Notes: a model not told the origin generated them from the sequence alone. DNA of 64,000 nucleotides from Candidatus Krumholzibacteriota bacterium (GCA_024275485.1 JAJRZA010000022.1:1-64000), one strand, 5' to 3'; shown: positions 26,063 to 34,736, numbered from the stretch's first letter. Made by a program: numbers and translations.

Positions 26063-27118
26063 GTGGCAATTGACGATAAAAACCTCGACAGTGATGCCCA
26101 GAACGGCCTGGACGAGTTGGACCTTGACGCAGCCATGGACGCGGCTGAAGATCTGGCCGGTAGTGTCAACGACGGCCTGGAGATGGATCTGGACGATGTC
26201 CTGAATGCGGGTTCGTCAGACGAAGACATCTTACCCGATGGCAGTATGCGCTATGACTTCAACCGCCCCAACAGCATGTCGCGGGTTTTTGAACAAACCC
26301 TCAATGCTGTGGGAGAGTCTTTCGCCAAAACCGGAACCATCGATTTCACCAGTCTTTTTCGGATGACCACCAGTGTCGAATTTCAGGGATTGCGCCAAAA
26401 CACCTACTCCGAATACCTGGAGGAATTGCCCAATCCAACCTGTGTGGCCATGGTAACCCTGCCGCCATTGAAGGGCGTATCCATGGTTCACATCGATCTG
26501 GGGCTCTCATTTCTTTTTCTCAAAAAATTGATGGGCGGTACTGTGGATCCGGAAGAAAACGTAAGGGAATTCACTGAAATCGAACGTGGCATAAACGCTG
26601 GCCTTGTCGGCCGTTTCACTGACATCTTCCGCAAATCCGTGGCCAAGTGGCTGGATGTGACTCCCGGCTTCGTGAATCTTGAAAACAATCCGAACTACCT
26701 CAGCGGCCTGGCCGAAGGCACAGCCATGCTCATCATGAAGTTCATGGTCAGGCTCGACACGGTTGAAGGTATATTGGAAATAGCCTTTCCTCATGCGGCC
26801 TTCGGTCCTGTGCGGGAAATCTTTGATCCTCAAACCGGCATTGAATTGCGAACCCACACGGAAATGAAGGATGATCGGTGCCAAATCCTGGAAATGATCC
26901 AAGGTACAGGAACCGAACTGACGGTTCAGTTGGGACAGGTCAATTCCACCCTGCAAGACGTAATGAACTTGTCCCTGGGCGATATTCTACATCTTCCCCA
27001 GGGTAAAGACACACCTCTGCTGGTCCACATAGAAGGCCAGGCGAGTTGGTTGGGCGAAGCCGGCCGCATTGGGCAGAATCGCGCCGTCAAACTGATCCGG
27101 CAACTGGAGAAGGAGTAG
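26063..27118 (+). CDS. fliM: Flagellar motor switch protein FliM
   Basis: 351 residues, GTG start behind GGAGG. The middle domain has FDFNRP-like YDFNRPNSMSR and a GGTV..EENVREFTEIERG segment; the C-terminal SpoA domain has DILHLPQGKDTPLLVHIEGQ. The N-terminal CheY-binding peptide is not the usual LSQxEIDALL: the closest match is MDLDDVLNAG (about 42-51) after a strongly acidic stretch. It forms the C ring with FliG and FliN. No cheY is present in this window. Confidence 0.95.
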   Translation: MAIDDKNLDSDAQNGLDELDLDAAMDAAEDLAGSVNDGLEMDLDDVLNAGSSDEDILPDGSMRYDFNRPNSMSRVFEQTLNAVGESFAKTGTIDFTSLFRMTTSVEFQGLRQNTYSEYLEELPNPTCVAMVTLPPLKGVSMVHIDLGLSFLFLKKLMGGTVDPEENVREFTEIERGINAGLVGRFTDIFRKSVAKWLDVTPGFVNLENNPNYLSGLAEGTAMLIMKFMVRLDTVEGILEIAFPHAAFGPVREIFDPQTGIELRTHTEMKDDRCQILEMIQGTGTELTVQLGQVNSTLQDVMNLSLGDILHLPQGKDTPLLVHIEGQASWLGEAGRIGQNRAVKLIRQLEKE

Positions 27119-27121
27119 AGA

Positions 27122-27505
27122 ATGACAACCGACGATCTGAACGTGAAAGAAAACCAGGAAAATCCCGTGGCCACGGCGGAACGACCTGAAGAAAACCTGG
27201 AAGCCGATACCCTGCTGTCGGACCTGGGAGGCGAGGTTCCCGATACAGCCAACCTCGACATGCTTCTGGACGTCAACCTTAAAATTACGGTGGAACTGGG
27301 CCGGACCAGAATGAAATTCAGGGATGTTCTGAACCTCTCCAATGGTTCCGTGGTGGAGCTTTCACGCCTAGTCAGTGAGCCGGTTGATATCCTGGTCAAT
27401 GGCGCTCTGCTGGCTTCCGGCGAGGTTGTGGTTGTGGAAGATCATTTCGCCATCCGTATCACCAAACTCCTGAACCGTGTTGAACGACTCAAGAGGGTTT
27501 TGTAA
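27122..27505 (+). CDS. fliN: Flagellar motor switch protein FliN
   Basis: 127 residues. Variable acidic N-terminus (about 1-48), then the SpoA domain: MLLDVNLKITVELGRTRMKFRDVLNL broken at conserved points (VNLKITVELGRT; NGSVVELSRL; EPVDILVNG; GEVVVVEDHFAIRIT). Forms the bottom of the C ring and docks FliH. Its stop shares a base with the fliO ATG (TAATG). Confidence 0.96.
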   Translation: MTTDDLNVKENQENPVATAERPEENLEADTLLSDLGGEVPDTANLDMLLDVNLKITVELGRTRMKFRDVLNLSNGSVVELSRLVSEPVDILVNGALLASGEVVVVEDHFAIRITKLLNRVERLKRVL

Positions 27506-27912
27506 TGACACTGGTATTCCTAGGGAACGCCGCAGTCGATGCGGGCAATCTTACAGGGGGAGGCCAAGGTTCCCTGTGGCAGGCCTTTGCCGGCATGGCT
27601 GTCGTTTTTGGTCTTTTGATGTTGTTCCTGAGGTTGCTGGGTCGTTTGAACAAAGCCCGTGGCAGCGTTGACAGTTCATTAGTGGCCGTTTGGCCCATGG
27701 GACCCAAACGGGAAATCCAAGTTCTGCGCCTGGGGGACAATGTCCACTACATCTATCGGTATGATGGATCCATGGTCGTACTCAAGGATGAGCCCCTGGC
27801 GGAGTTCATGGTCAACCATAAAAATGAAAACGAAGACGGAGAAGATATGACAACCTGGAAAAAACTTTTGGGGAAAAAAGCATCTTTCCTTGGGGTTCAA
27901 ACAACAGCATAA
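27505..27912 (+). CDS. fliO: Flagellar export assembly protein FliO
   Basis: 135 residues. One membrane segment (WQAFAGMAVVFGLLMLFLRLL, about 25-45), followed by a small cytoplasmic domain with the FliO pattern PMGPKREIQVLRLGDNVHYIY. FliO helps FliP assemble. Assigned from size, topology and order fliN-fliO-fliP. A 250-nt gap with a sigma-54 site separates it from fliP, whereas these genes usually abut. Confidence 0.85.
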   Translation: MTLVFLGNAAVDAGNLTGGGQGSLWQAFAGMAVVFGLLMLFLRLLGRLNKARGSVDSSLVAVWPMGPKREIQVLRLGDNVHYIYRYDGSMVVLKDEPLAEFMVNHKNENEDGEDMTTWKKLLGKKASFLGVQTTA

Positions 27913-28099
27913 ACAATCACGCCCAAAGGACATGGGTTTCTAGACTTCACTAAACACTGCAAGATTTCTGGTCGGTCTTTTGGCCATTGAACAACCCATC
28001 CGTCATTTTATTCCATCTGTTTTTGCTCTCATCTCCTCGTAACAGCTTAATTATCTGTCTATTACCCAATTTTGAACTTCTCCCGGACACCCCTGCAAA

Positions 28100-28115
28100 T
28101 GGCACAGGCATTGCC
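28100..28115 (+). promoter_or_regulatory. Sigma-54 promoter ahead of fliP
   Basis: TGGCACAGGCATTGCC: six of seven matches to TGGCACG, TTGC intact, GG (28101-28102) N10 GC (28113-28114). Expected start about 28126, 37 nt before the fliP ATG. It is the only clear signal in the 250-nt gap 27913-28162. Confidence 0.75.
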
Positions 28116-28162
28116 TATCTCATGAGCAACGAGGGCAATTTTCATCTACCCGAGAGAGGGTC

Positions 28163-28969
28163 ATGCGCTACCATTTTCATAACCTATCGCTGTGTTTGCC
28201 GGTAATTATTCTGCTGAGCAGCATATTTCTGAACATTGGCACCCTTGTCGCTCAGGAAGTTGATCCTGATATTCCTCTTTCCACTGTTTCGACCGAAGAT
28301 TCCCAAGTCAGCCTCACCCTTAACGGCCTCAACACCCCCGAAGGCATGGGCTCGGCTATGAAAATCGTCATCCTGATGACGGTTCTTTCCTTGGCCCCGG
28401 CCTTTTTGATTTTGCTGACCAGTTTTACCCGCATCGTCATTGTTTTGGGTTTTCTGCGTCAGGCCATTGGTGCCAATTCGGCACCCAACAACCAGATCAT
28501 CATCGGTTTGGCTCTTTTCCTGACCATCGTCATCATGTCGCCGGTTTTCACCGAGATGAACACCACGGCCATTGAGCCCTTCATGAACGACGAGATATCC
28601 CAGGACCAAGCATTCACGCGTATTCAGGTGCCATTGAAAGAGTTCATGCTCGGTCAAGTCAGGGAAAAAGATATTGCTCTTTTCTTGGAATTGACGAGTA
28701 CCGAAACACCGAAAACACCCCAAGAACTGCCCATGATGGTGGTTATCCCCGCTTTTGTTCTCAGTGAATTGAAGACCGCCTTCCAGATGGGGTTCGTGCT
28801 CTTCATTCCCTTCCTGATCATCGACATGGTGGTCGCGTCCGTGCTCATGTCCATGGGCATGATGATGCTGCCACCGGTTTTGATCAGCCTTCCTTTCAAA
28901 CTTTTGCTCTTTGTCCTGGTCGACGGCTGGTTCCTTGTGGTCCGGTCCCTGGTCCAGGCTTTCCAGTAG
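28163..28969 (+). CDS. fliP: Flagellar export gate protein FliP
   Basis: 268 residues. A cleavable signal peptide (about 1-31, core LPVIILLSSIFLNIGTLVAQ) precedes the conserved membrane segments. The FliP/SpaP signature is clear: LAPAFLILLTSFTRIVIVLGFLRQAIG in parts, then VIPAFVLSELKTAFQMGF, and MMMLPPVLISLPFKLLLFVLVDGW. Five FliP subunits form the core of the export gate. RBS GAGAGAGGG lies just ahead. Confidence 0.97.
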   Translation: MRYHFHNLSLCLPVIILLSSIFLNIGTLVAQEVDPDIPLSTVSTEDSQVSLTLNGLNTPEGMGSAMKIVILMTVLSLAPAFLILLTSFTRIVIVLGFLRQAIGANSAPNNQIIIGLALFLTIVIMSPVFTEMNTTAIEPFMNDEISQDQAFTRIQVPLKEFMLGQVREKDIALFLELTSTETPKTPQELPMMVVIPAFVLSELKTAFQMGFVLFIPFLIIDMVVASVLMSMGMMMLPPVLISLPFKLLLFVLVDGWFLVVRSLVQAFQ

Positions 28970-28987
28970 ACCAGGAGAGGTGTGCCC

Positions 28988-29251
28988 ATGACTCCGGAAG
29001 CCGTCATTGAAATCGGACAAAACGCCATGAAGACCGTCGTCTTTGTGGCTGGCCCCATGCTCATCAGTGGAATGATTGTGGGACTGTTGATCTCCATTTT
29101 CCAGGCAGCCACTCAAATCAATGAAATGACCATGACTTTTGTGCCCAAAATCCTGACCGTGTTCACCGTACTCATTCTCACCCTGCCGTGGGCCATCAGC
29201 CAACTGACCGGCTTTGCCACCGATATGTTCAATCGAATAGCTAACATGTGA
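28988..29251 (+). CDS. fliQ: Flagellar export gate protein FliQ
   Basis: 87 residues from ATG 28988 (CAGGAGAGG, 7 nt upstream; a GTG at 28982 is too close to it). Two membrane helices with MLISGMIVGLLISIFQAATQINEMTM divided at the conserved Gln-rich turn (FQAATQI) and FVPKILTVFTVL. Standard size of about 88-90. Confidence 0.96.
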   Translation: MTPEAVIEIGQNAMKTVVFVAGPMLISGMIVGLLISIFQAATQINEMTMTFVPKILTVFTVLILTLPWAISQLTGFATDMFNRIANM

Positions 29252-29252
29252 C

Positions 29253-30035
29253 ATGGGTTTCGAACTGGACATCACGCTTTTGGCCATCGGAGGCGCCTTG
29301 GCGGTGCGCTTTGCGGTATTGGCCGCAACCATGCCCATGCTGGATTTGCGCAGCGTTCCGCCACTTTGGCGAGTGGCTATTGCCATCACCTTTTCAGCCG
29401 CTCTGGCACCAGGAATCGCTGCGGTGATCCCTCTCGGTTCCATTGATTTGTCCTGGCAAAACCTGGTCCTTGAAGTCATGCGGTCCCTTGTGATCGGTGC
29501 CCTGATTGGTTTCACCATCAATCTCACCTTCACCGCCGTAAAGTACGCCGGCTCCGTCGCCGGCATGCAAATCGGTTTCGCCATCGTGAATTCCTACGAC
29601 CCCATGACCCAATCCCAGGTTTCGATCCTTTCGCAGCTTTATTACATCCTGACTGTTCTTCTGTTTTTTGTTACCGGTGCACATCAAATCCTGGTGGGAG
29701 CAATGTTCGAGAGCTGCGTGGCTGTGCCGCCCTTTGCCCACCTGAACTCGGCAGCGGGATCCTGGTATCTGCTGAAGGAATTCAGTACGGTTTTCGTTTT
29801 GGGCCTGCGCATCGCGGCACCCATAATCGTGACCCTGTTGCTGGTGAGCGCCTCCATGGGAGTCATCGTCAAGACCGTTCCCCAGATCAATGTTTTGGCT
29901 GTAGGTTTCCCCATCAAGATTGCCGTGGGGCTTATTACTTTTGGTGTCTCGCTGATTTATTTCAAAGACATGGTGATCGCCTTGATGCTGCGCATGAATG
30001 GGCAAATGGGGGAATTGTTCCAGGCTCTGGGTTGA
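29253..30035 (+). CDS. fliR: Flagellar export gate protein FliR
   Basis: 260 residues, six or so membrane segments. Characteristic parts include IGFTINLTFTAVKYAGSVAGMQIGF and MTQSQVSILSQLYYIL; the central APIIVTLLLVSASMGVIVKTVPQINV is conserved in FliR/SpaR proteins. A single FliR sits with FliP5 and FliQ4 in the gate. It starts 1 nt after the fliQ stop. Confidence 0.96.
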   Translation: MGFELDITLLAIGGALAVRFAVLAATMPMLDLRSVPPLWRVAIAITFSAALAPGIAAVIPLGSIDLSWQNLVLEVMRSLVIGALIGFTINLTFTAVKYAGSVAGMQIGFAIVNSYDPMTQSQVSILSQLYYILTVLLFFVTGAHQILVGAMFESCVAVPPFAHLNSAAGSWYLLKEFSTVFVLGLRIAAPIIVTLLLVSASMGVIVKTVPQINVLAVGFPIKIAVGLITFGVSLIYFKDMVIALMLRMNGQMGELFQALG

Positions 30036-30094
30036 TTCGATTGTAATGCCTTGATGACCAGCCCCATTGGGGCGCGACCAAAGGAGGTGAGGAG

Positions 30095-31156
30095 ATGGCT
30101 GACGAATCAAGTGGAGAAAAAACAGAAAAAGCTTCGAGTAAAAGACGGGAAGAAGCGAGAAAACAAGGGCAGGTTTCAAAAAGTACCGAGGTGAGCGGAG
30201 CCATTCTCCTGTTCATCGGCATGACCATTCTTCTGGCCTCCACAGGGCATTTTTCAAGGGTTCTAGGTCAAAACGCTTCCTATCTGTTTTCCCAAAGCCA
30301 TTCTCTGCTGCCGGGAAACGCCAATGCCCTTCAGGAGATGTTCGCAGCCAATGTCAAGGTTCTGTTCACGGCTCTTGGCCCCCTGTTGTTGGGCGTTTTT
30401 TTAGCTGGGATCGGAGCCAATGTTCTACAAATCGGTTTCAAGTTTTCTTCCGAATCCCTTCAATTCAAAGCGGAAAAATTGAACCCCATGTCGGGATTCA
30501 AAAAATATTTCGACAAGAAGATGTATGTGGAGGTGGTGAAGAACCTGTTCAAGGTCTCCGTCATCAGCACCTTGGCATATTTTGCCCTGAGCCGGATGAA
30601 CGGTGAATTGAACGCCTCGGCCCTGCTCTCCCTGGAAGCCATCATCTCCCTGGGCAAAATCTCCTTTATCAAGTTGATGGCCCAGCTTTTGGCTTTCACC
30701 GCCTTGTTGGCCATCATCGACTGGTTTTGGACCAAATACCAACATGAAGAACAGATCAAGATGAGCAAACACGATGTCAAGCAGGAGAACAAGGACATTG
30801 AAGGTGATCCCCAGATCAAAGCCAGGATCAAAAGCCAACAATTCGAGATGGCCCGCAAACGTATGCTGGCGGACGTGCCCACCGCCGATGTGGTCATCAC
30901 AAACCCCACCCACTATGCCGTGGCCCTGAAATACGTGCCCGGCTCACCAGCGCCCATGGTCGTGGCCAAGGGACAGGACAATTTAGCCCAGATAATCAAG
31001 AAGATCGCGCGAAAATCGAGGGTGCCCATAATGGAGAACAAACCCCTGGCACGGTCCTTGTATCGTCAGGTTGAAGTGGGGCAATTGATTCCCGACGCTT
31101 TGTTCCAAGCAGTGGCCGAAGTGCTGGCGTACATTTACCGCCTGAAGAAGGCTTAA
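30095..31156 (+). CDS. flhB: Flagellar export specificity switch FlhB
   Basis: 353 residues. Basic N-terminus with EKTEKASSKRREEARKQGQV, four membrane helices, and a cytoplasmic domain with the autocleavage site NPTH (270-273) in VVITNPTHYAVALKY. The tail ends in ARSLYRQVEVGQLIP. Cleavage at N|PTH together with FliK (19223) switches export from hook to filament proteins. A GCCCC-ATT-GGGGC hairpin (30062-30074) and AAGGAGGTGAGG precede the start. Confidence 0.97.
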   Translation: MADESSGEKTEKASSKRREEARKQGQVSKSTEVSGAILLFIGMTILLASTGHFSRVLGQNASYLFSQSHSLLPGNANALQEMFAANVKVLFTALGPLLLGVFLAGIGANVLQIGFKFSSESLQFKAEKLNPMSGFKKYFDKKMYVEVVKNLFKVSVISTLAYFALSRMNGELNASALLSLEAIISLGKISFIKLMAQLLAFTALLAIIDWFWTKYQHEEQIKMSKHDVKQENKDIEGDPQIKARIKSQQFEMARKRMLADVPTADVVITNPTHYAVALKYVPGSPAPMVVAKGQDNLAQIIKKIARKSRVPIMENKPLARSLYRQVEVGQLIPDALFQAVAEVLAYIYRLKKA

Positions 31157-31177
31157 CACACCCTGGAGAGTGGAATT

Positions 31178-33292
31178 TTGGCACAGGAAAACATCATCGA
31201 CAGAGACCTCATTCTGGCCAACAGCAACATCTTGAGTGCTGCTGCCGTTATGGTCATTCTCGGCTTGATGGTCGTTCCGGTACCCCCAGCGCTGCTTGAC
31301 ATGATGTTGACCTTCAGCATCAGTTTCTCCATTACGGTACTTTTGGTGGCCCTATACCTCAAAGAGCCCCTTCAATTCAACAGTTTCCCGAGCCTTCTGC
31401 TGATCCTGACTTTGATGCGATTGTCGCTCAACGTGGCTTCAACAAGACTGATTTTGAGCAGAGGCACTGCTGGTCAGGTAATTGACAGCTTTGGTGATTT
31501 CGTTGTCGGTGGCAACTATGTCATCGGGGTGATTGTCTTTATCATTCTGGTGATCATCAACTTCATGGTCATCACCAAGGGTAGTGGGCGCATTGCGGAA
31601 GTGGCCGCACGATTCACACTGGACGCCATGCCGGGCAAGCAGATGGCCATCGATGCTGATCTGAATGCCGGCATCATCAATGAAACCCAAGCCAAGGCCA
31701 GAAGACAGAAAATCGCCCAGGAAGCGGAGTTTTTTGGTGCCATGGATGGTGCCAGCAAATTTGTCAAGGGCGATGCCATGGCAGGTATTCTCATAACCAT
31801 TGTCAACATTGCCGCAGGCTTTATCATCGGTATGGTGCAGATGGGTATGTCCGCCGGTGAAGCGCTCAGCAAATTCACTATCCTTACCGTTGGCGATGGT
31901 CTTGTCAGCCAGATCCCGGCTTTGCTTGTCTCCACCGCTGCCGGTATGGTGGTTACGCGGTCAAGCAGCGAATTGAACCTGGGCCAAACCATCACTCTTC
32001 AGATATTCCGTCAGAAAAAAGCCCTGTACCTGGCCAGCGGTGCCATGGCCATTTTTGCCCTGATCCCGGGTTTACCCACCGTGCCTTTCCTTTCTTTCGC
32101 AATTTTGACGGTAATCTCCGGCTATGTCATGGGCAAACGCGTGGAAAAGTACGATGACGATGATATCAAGGCCAAAGACGCCGAAATCGAAGCCAAGGTA
32201 ACCGAAGAGGAAACCCCGGGCATCAAGGGCGAAGAGCTTTTCGTTCTGGATCGCCTGGAATTGGAAATCGGATACGGGCTTATTCCTCTGGTTGACGACA
32301 AGCGAGGGGGGGATTTGTTGAGCCGGATCAGCAACATCCGTCGCCAGGTGGGATCGGAGCTCGGCATCTTTATTCACCCCATTCGTGTGCGAGACAATTT
32401 GCAACTGGGAGCCCACGACTACATCCTCAAATTGAAGGGTGTGGAAATATCCCGATCCCAACTCTTCCCCGGGCGGCTGTTGGCCATGAGCACCAGTCCG
32501 GGTACGGGAGAAATCGCCGGCACTGCAACAACCGAGCCCGCTTTCAATCTGCCTGCGGTTTGGATCGATGGTGATCGCAAAGCCGAAGCCGAGGTGGAAG
32601 GCTACACAGTGGTTGAACCCGCAGCGGTCCTGGCCACACACCTTTCGGAAATCATTCGCACCCATGCGGACGAACTGCTCAGCCGGCAGGACATCAAGGA
32701 TATGTGCGAATCCATCCGGGAATATGCCCCTGCCCTTATCGAAGATCTTATCCCAGACAAGGTTTCCATCAATACCCTGCACAATGTCCTGATGGGCCTG
32801 TTGCACGAGCGTATCCCGGTCAAGGACATCATTTCAATTCTGGAAACCCTGGCAAACTATGCCGGTAGCGGAATGGGCAACGATTATCTTCTCGGTAAGG
32901 TGCGTGAAGCCCTCCGACGTTCCATCACCGCCCTGTATACCGAGTCCGACAACAAACTTTTTGTGGTCTCCCTGCATCCTGAAACGGAACAAACCCTGGT
33001 CCAGGCAAGTCGCGACAGCGACACGGCCGGTGGCGTTGTTCTGGATCCCGTTTTTACCCAAAACTTCCTGGGCAAACTGGAATCGGTCCTGCGCATCGCC
33101 TACACCAACGGTCCTCCGCCAGTTCTTCTAGTGCCCACCCCCATTAGAATTTTCGTCAAGCGGCTCATAGAGCCGACATATCCCAACTTGGCCGTCATGG
33201 GTTACACCGAGGTTGCGTCCTCGGCAAAAGTCCAGTCGGCTGGAACGGTGGTGACCAATGGACTCCCGCAACAGAACCAGGCCCTTGGCTAA
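31178..33292 (+). CDS. flhA: Flagellar export gate protein FlhA
   Basis: 704 residues, TTG start behind GGAGAG. Eight N-terminal membrane helices include the FHIPEP signature LLLILTLMRLSLNVASTRLI and the FHIPEP loop GRIAEVAARFTLDAMPGKQMAIDADLNAG in parts. A cytoplasmic domain (about 350-690) forms the nonameric ring that receives chaperone-substrate complexes. The last 35 nt overlap flhF. Confidence 0.97.
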   Translation: MAQENIIDRDLILANSNILSAAAVMVILGLMVVPVPPALLDMMLTFSISFSITVLLVALYLKEPLQFNSFPSLLLILTLMRLSLNVASTRLILSRGTAGQVIDSFGDFVVGGNYVIGVIVFIILVIINFMVITKGSGRIAEVAARFTLDAMPGKQMAIDADLNAGIINETQAKARRQKIAQEAEFFGAMDGASKFVKGDAMAGILITIVNIAAGFIIGMVQMGMSAGEALSKFTILTVGDGLVSQIPALLVSTAAGMVVTRSSSELNLGQTITLQIFRQKKALYLASGAMAIFALIPGLPTVPFLSFAILTVISGYVMGKRVEKYDDDDIKAKDAEIEAKVTEEETPGIKGEELFVLDRLELEIGYGLIPLVDDKRGGDLLSRISNIRRQVGSELGIFIHPIRVRDNLQLGAHDYILKLKGVEISRSQLFPGRLLAMSTSPGTGEIAGTATTEPAFNLPAVWIDGDRKAEAEVEGYTVVEPAAVLATHLSEIIRTHADELLSRQDIKDMCESIREYAPALIEDLIPDKVSINTLHNVLMGLLHERIPVKDIISILETLANYAGSGMGNDYLLGKVREALRRSITALYTESDNKLFVVSLHPETEQTLVQASRDSDTAGGVVLDPVFTQNFLGKLESVLRIAYTNGPPPVLLVPTPIRIFVKRLIEPTYPNLAVMGYTEVASSAKVQSAGTVVTNGLPQQNQALG

Positions 33293-34421
33293 CAACCAGC
33301 CCGTGGTGGTCTCGGCAGCAACTCTCAAGGGCGCCTACAAGCAGGTGAAAGAAGAATTTGGTGACGACGCCATAATTCTTGGCAGCCGAACCGTTACCAG
33401 ACGGCAGGCCCTGGGCCTTGGCCATGAAAAAGTGGTTGAAGTCATGGTTCAGAATCCAGCAGGGATGGCCGTGAGTCACAACCAACATTCCGCGAGGTTT
33501 CAATTCCAAAATGCCGGAGGTGACACCACCGCTCCGTTATCCAAAGAAATGCTGGCCGAGGTAGACCGTATTGAGGAGTTGGTCAAAGCCATCGCCGAAG
33601 ATTTCAAAAAAATTGATACCAGGGCTTCCATCACCCGTGGAAACCCTCTGGCTGAATCCCTGGTTAACGGTGGTGCTTCACCAGAAACGGTTCAAAAACT
33701 CCTGACCCGCTTCACCAGCGAAACCGGGCATTCCTCCAACGATCGAGTGGCTGCTCTTTCCTGGCTGGGCGAAAACCTACGGGCCAGCAATTGCGAGTGG
33801 GAGGGCTTTTACGGCTGTCATGCTTTTATGGGGCCGGTCGGAGCGGGTACAATCGATCTTATTTTGTCCACTGCGGCAAAACTCCAGGAGTTGGGGCGAA
33901 GGACCCTTGTGCTCAATGTTCTGCCTGAAGATCGCAGCCGCATAAAGCAACTCCAGGTCGAAGCGTCTCGCTGTGGGTTCGATGCTGCCGTGATTCAAAA
34001 AACCAGTCAATTGGCTCGCAGCGAAGAACACTTGAAACGATATGACGTTGTCCTGGTGGACATGCCCAACCTCGGACACCCCACCATGGCCACCGGCGGT
34101 GCCCTTCATGGTTGGCTGGCTGGAAATACGACATTCCACCGGCACATATTGGTTCCAGCCAATCAGGACCCCAAAGACATGGAGGCCGTAACAACGGCTG
34201 CACGTATCTGGAATTGCGATTGGCTGGGAATGACCCGCCTGGAACTCACCGGCCGACCCGCCAAGATTCTTGATTTTGCCGATGCCAATCCTCTGCCAAT
34301 TTCGCTGATCCAAAATAACGGTCAGGTTGAGATTGCTTCCAGCGGCCAGCTCCTGGACTTCATTCTGGGGCAAAAATTCAGTGGAAACGATTCCGATCAA
34401 ATCAACAGCGCGAAAGGCTGA
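33258..34421 (+). CDS. flhF: FlhF-like SRP-type protein with degraded GTPase motifs
   Basis: 387 residues. The FlhF N-terminal pattern is intact (LKGAYKQVKEEFGDDAIILGSR, in parts, about 24-47) and the fold order of an SRP GTPase follows. However the four nucleotide motifs are changed: G1 reads GPVGAGTID (near 192; no Lys, no Thr), G2 PEDRSRIKQL instead of DTYRIGAVEQL, G3 VDMPNLG (near 268) instead of DTAGR, G4 TRLE instead of TKxD. It should not bind GTP in the usual way. Start ATG 33258 overlaps flhA; later GTG starts near 33300 fit the family equally well. No FlhG gene follows. Confidence 0.85.
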   Translation: MDSRNRTRPLANNQPVVVSAATLKGAYKQVKEEFGDDAIILGSRTVTRRQALGLGHEKVVEVMVQNPAGMAVSHNQHSARFQFQNAGGDTTAPLSKEMLAEVDRIEELVKAIAEDFKKIDTRASITRGNPLAESLVNGGASPETVQKLLTRFTSETGHSSNDRVAALSWLGENLRASNCEWEGFYGCHAFMGPVGAGTIDLILSTAAKLQELGRRTLVLNVLPEDRSRIKQLQVEASRCGFDAAVIQKTSQLARSEEHLKRYDVVLVDMPNLGHPTMATGGALHGWLAGNTTFHRHILVPANQDPKDMEAVTTAARIWNCDWLGMTRLELTGRPAKILDFADANPLPISLIQNNGQVEIASSGQLLDFILGQKFSGNDSDQINSAKG

Positions 34422-34424
34422 TGA

Positions 34425-34658
34425 ATGTACCGATTTGTCAACACACTGGCCATGACGGCCGCCGTTCTAACTCTGGGTGCTGGCCTCTGGCAGGACTGGG
34501 GCCTTTTTGCCACCATGAAAAAAATGTTTCTTTCCTATTTGGGATTCTTTTTCCTGGGAGGCCTGCTCACCTTGGCGGTGATTTCAGTACCAATGTTTGA
34601 GCACAAATCAATCGATGAACCTGAAAAGAAAAAGAAGAAGGACAAAAGAGCCGCCTAA
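34425..34658 (+). CDS. Small two-helix membrane protein
   Basis: 77 residues. Two hydrophobic segments (about 7-21 and 38-57) are followed by a short charged tail, DEPEKKKKKDKRAA, presumably cytoplasmic. No recognisable family. AAAGG lies 7 nt ahead of the ATG. It occupies the slot directly after flhF where flhG is normally found, and the fliA promoter lies 25 nt after its stop. Real gene because of RBS, hydrophobicity and tight spacing. Confidence 0.65.
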   Translation: MYRFVNTLAMTAAVLTLGAGLWQDWGLFATMKKMFLSYLGFFFLGGLLTLAVISVPMFEHKSIDEPEKKKKKDKRAA

Positions 34659-34682
34659 ATTCCCAATTGCCCTGGGAAAATC

Positions 34683-34700
34683 TTGGCACGGAAACTGCAA
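34683..34700 (+). promoter_or_regulatory. Sigma-54 promoter of fliA
   Basis: TTGGCACGGAAACTGCAA: perfect TGGCACG, then N4 and CTGCA (four of five). GG (34685-34686) N10 GC (34697-34698). The fliA ATG is 39 nt downstream of the GC. The best sigma-54 match in the window. Confidence 0.85.
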
Positions 34701-34736
34701 CTGGCATTTTGAACATTTCCTCAGAAAGGTCTGACA

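Noticed and set aside
28184-29584. Open frame of 466 codons on the minus strand opposite fliP-fliQ-fliR
   Set aside because: His/Gly/Asp-rich translation of antisense membrane-protein codons; no domain, no ribosome site, overlaps three certain genes.
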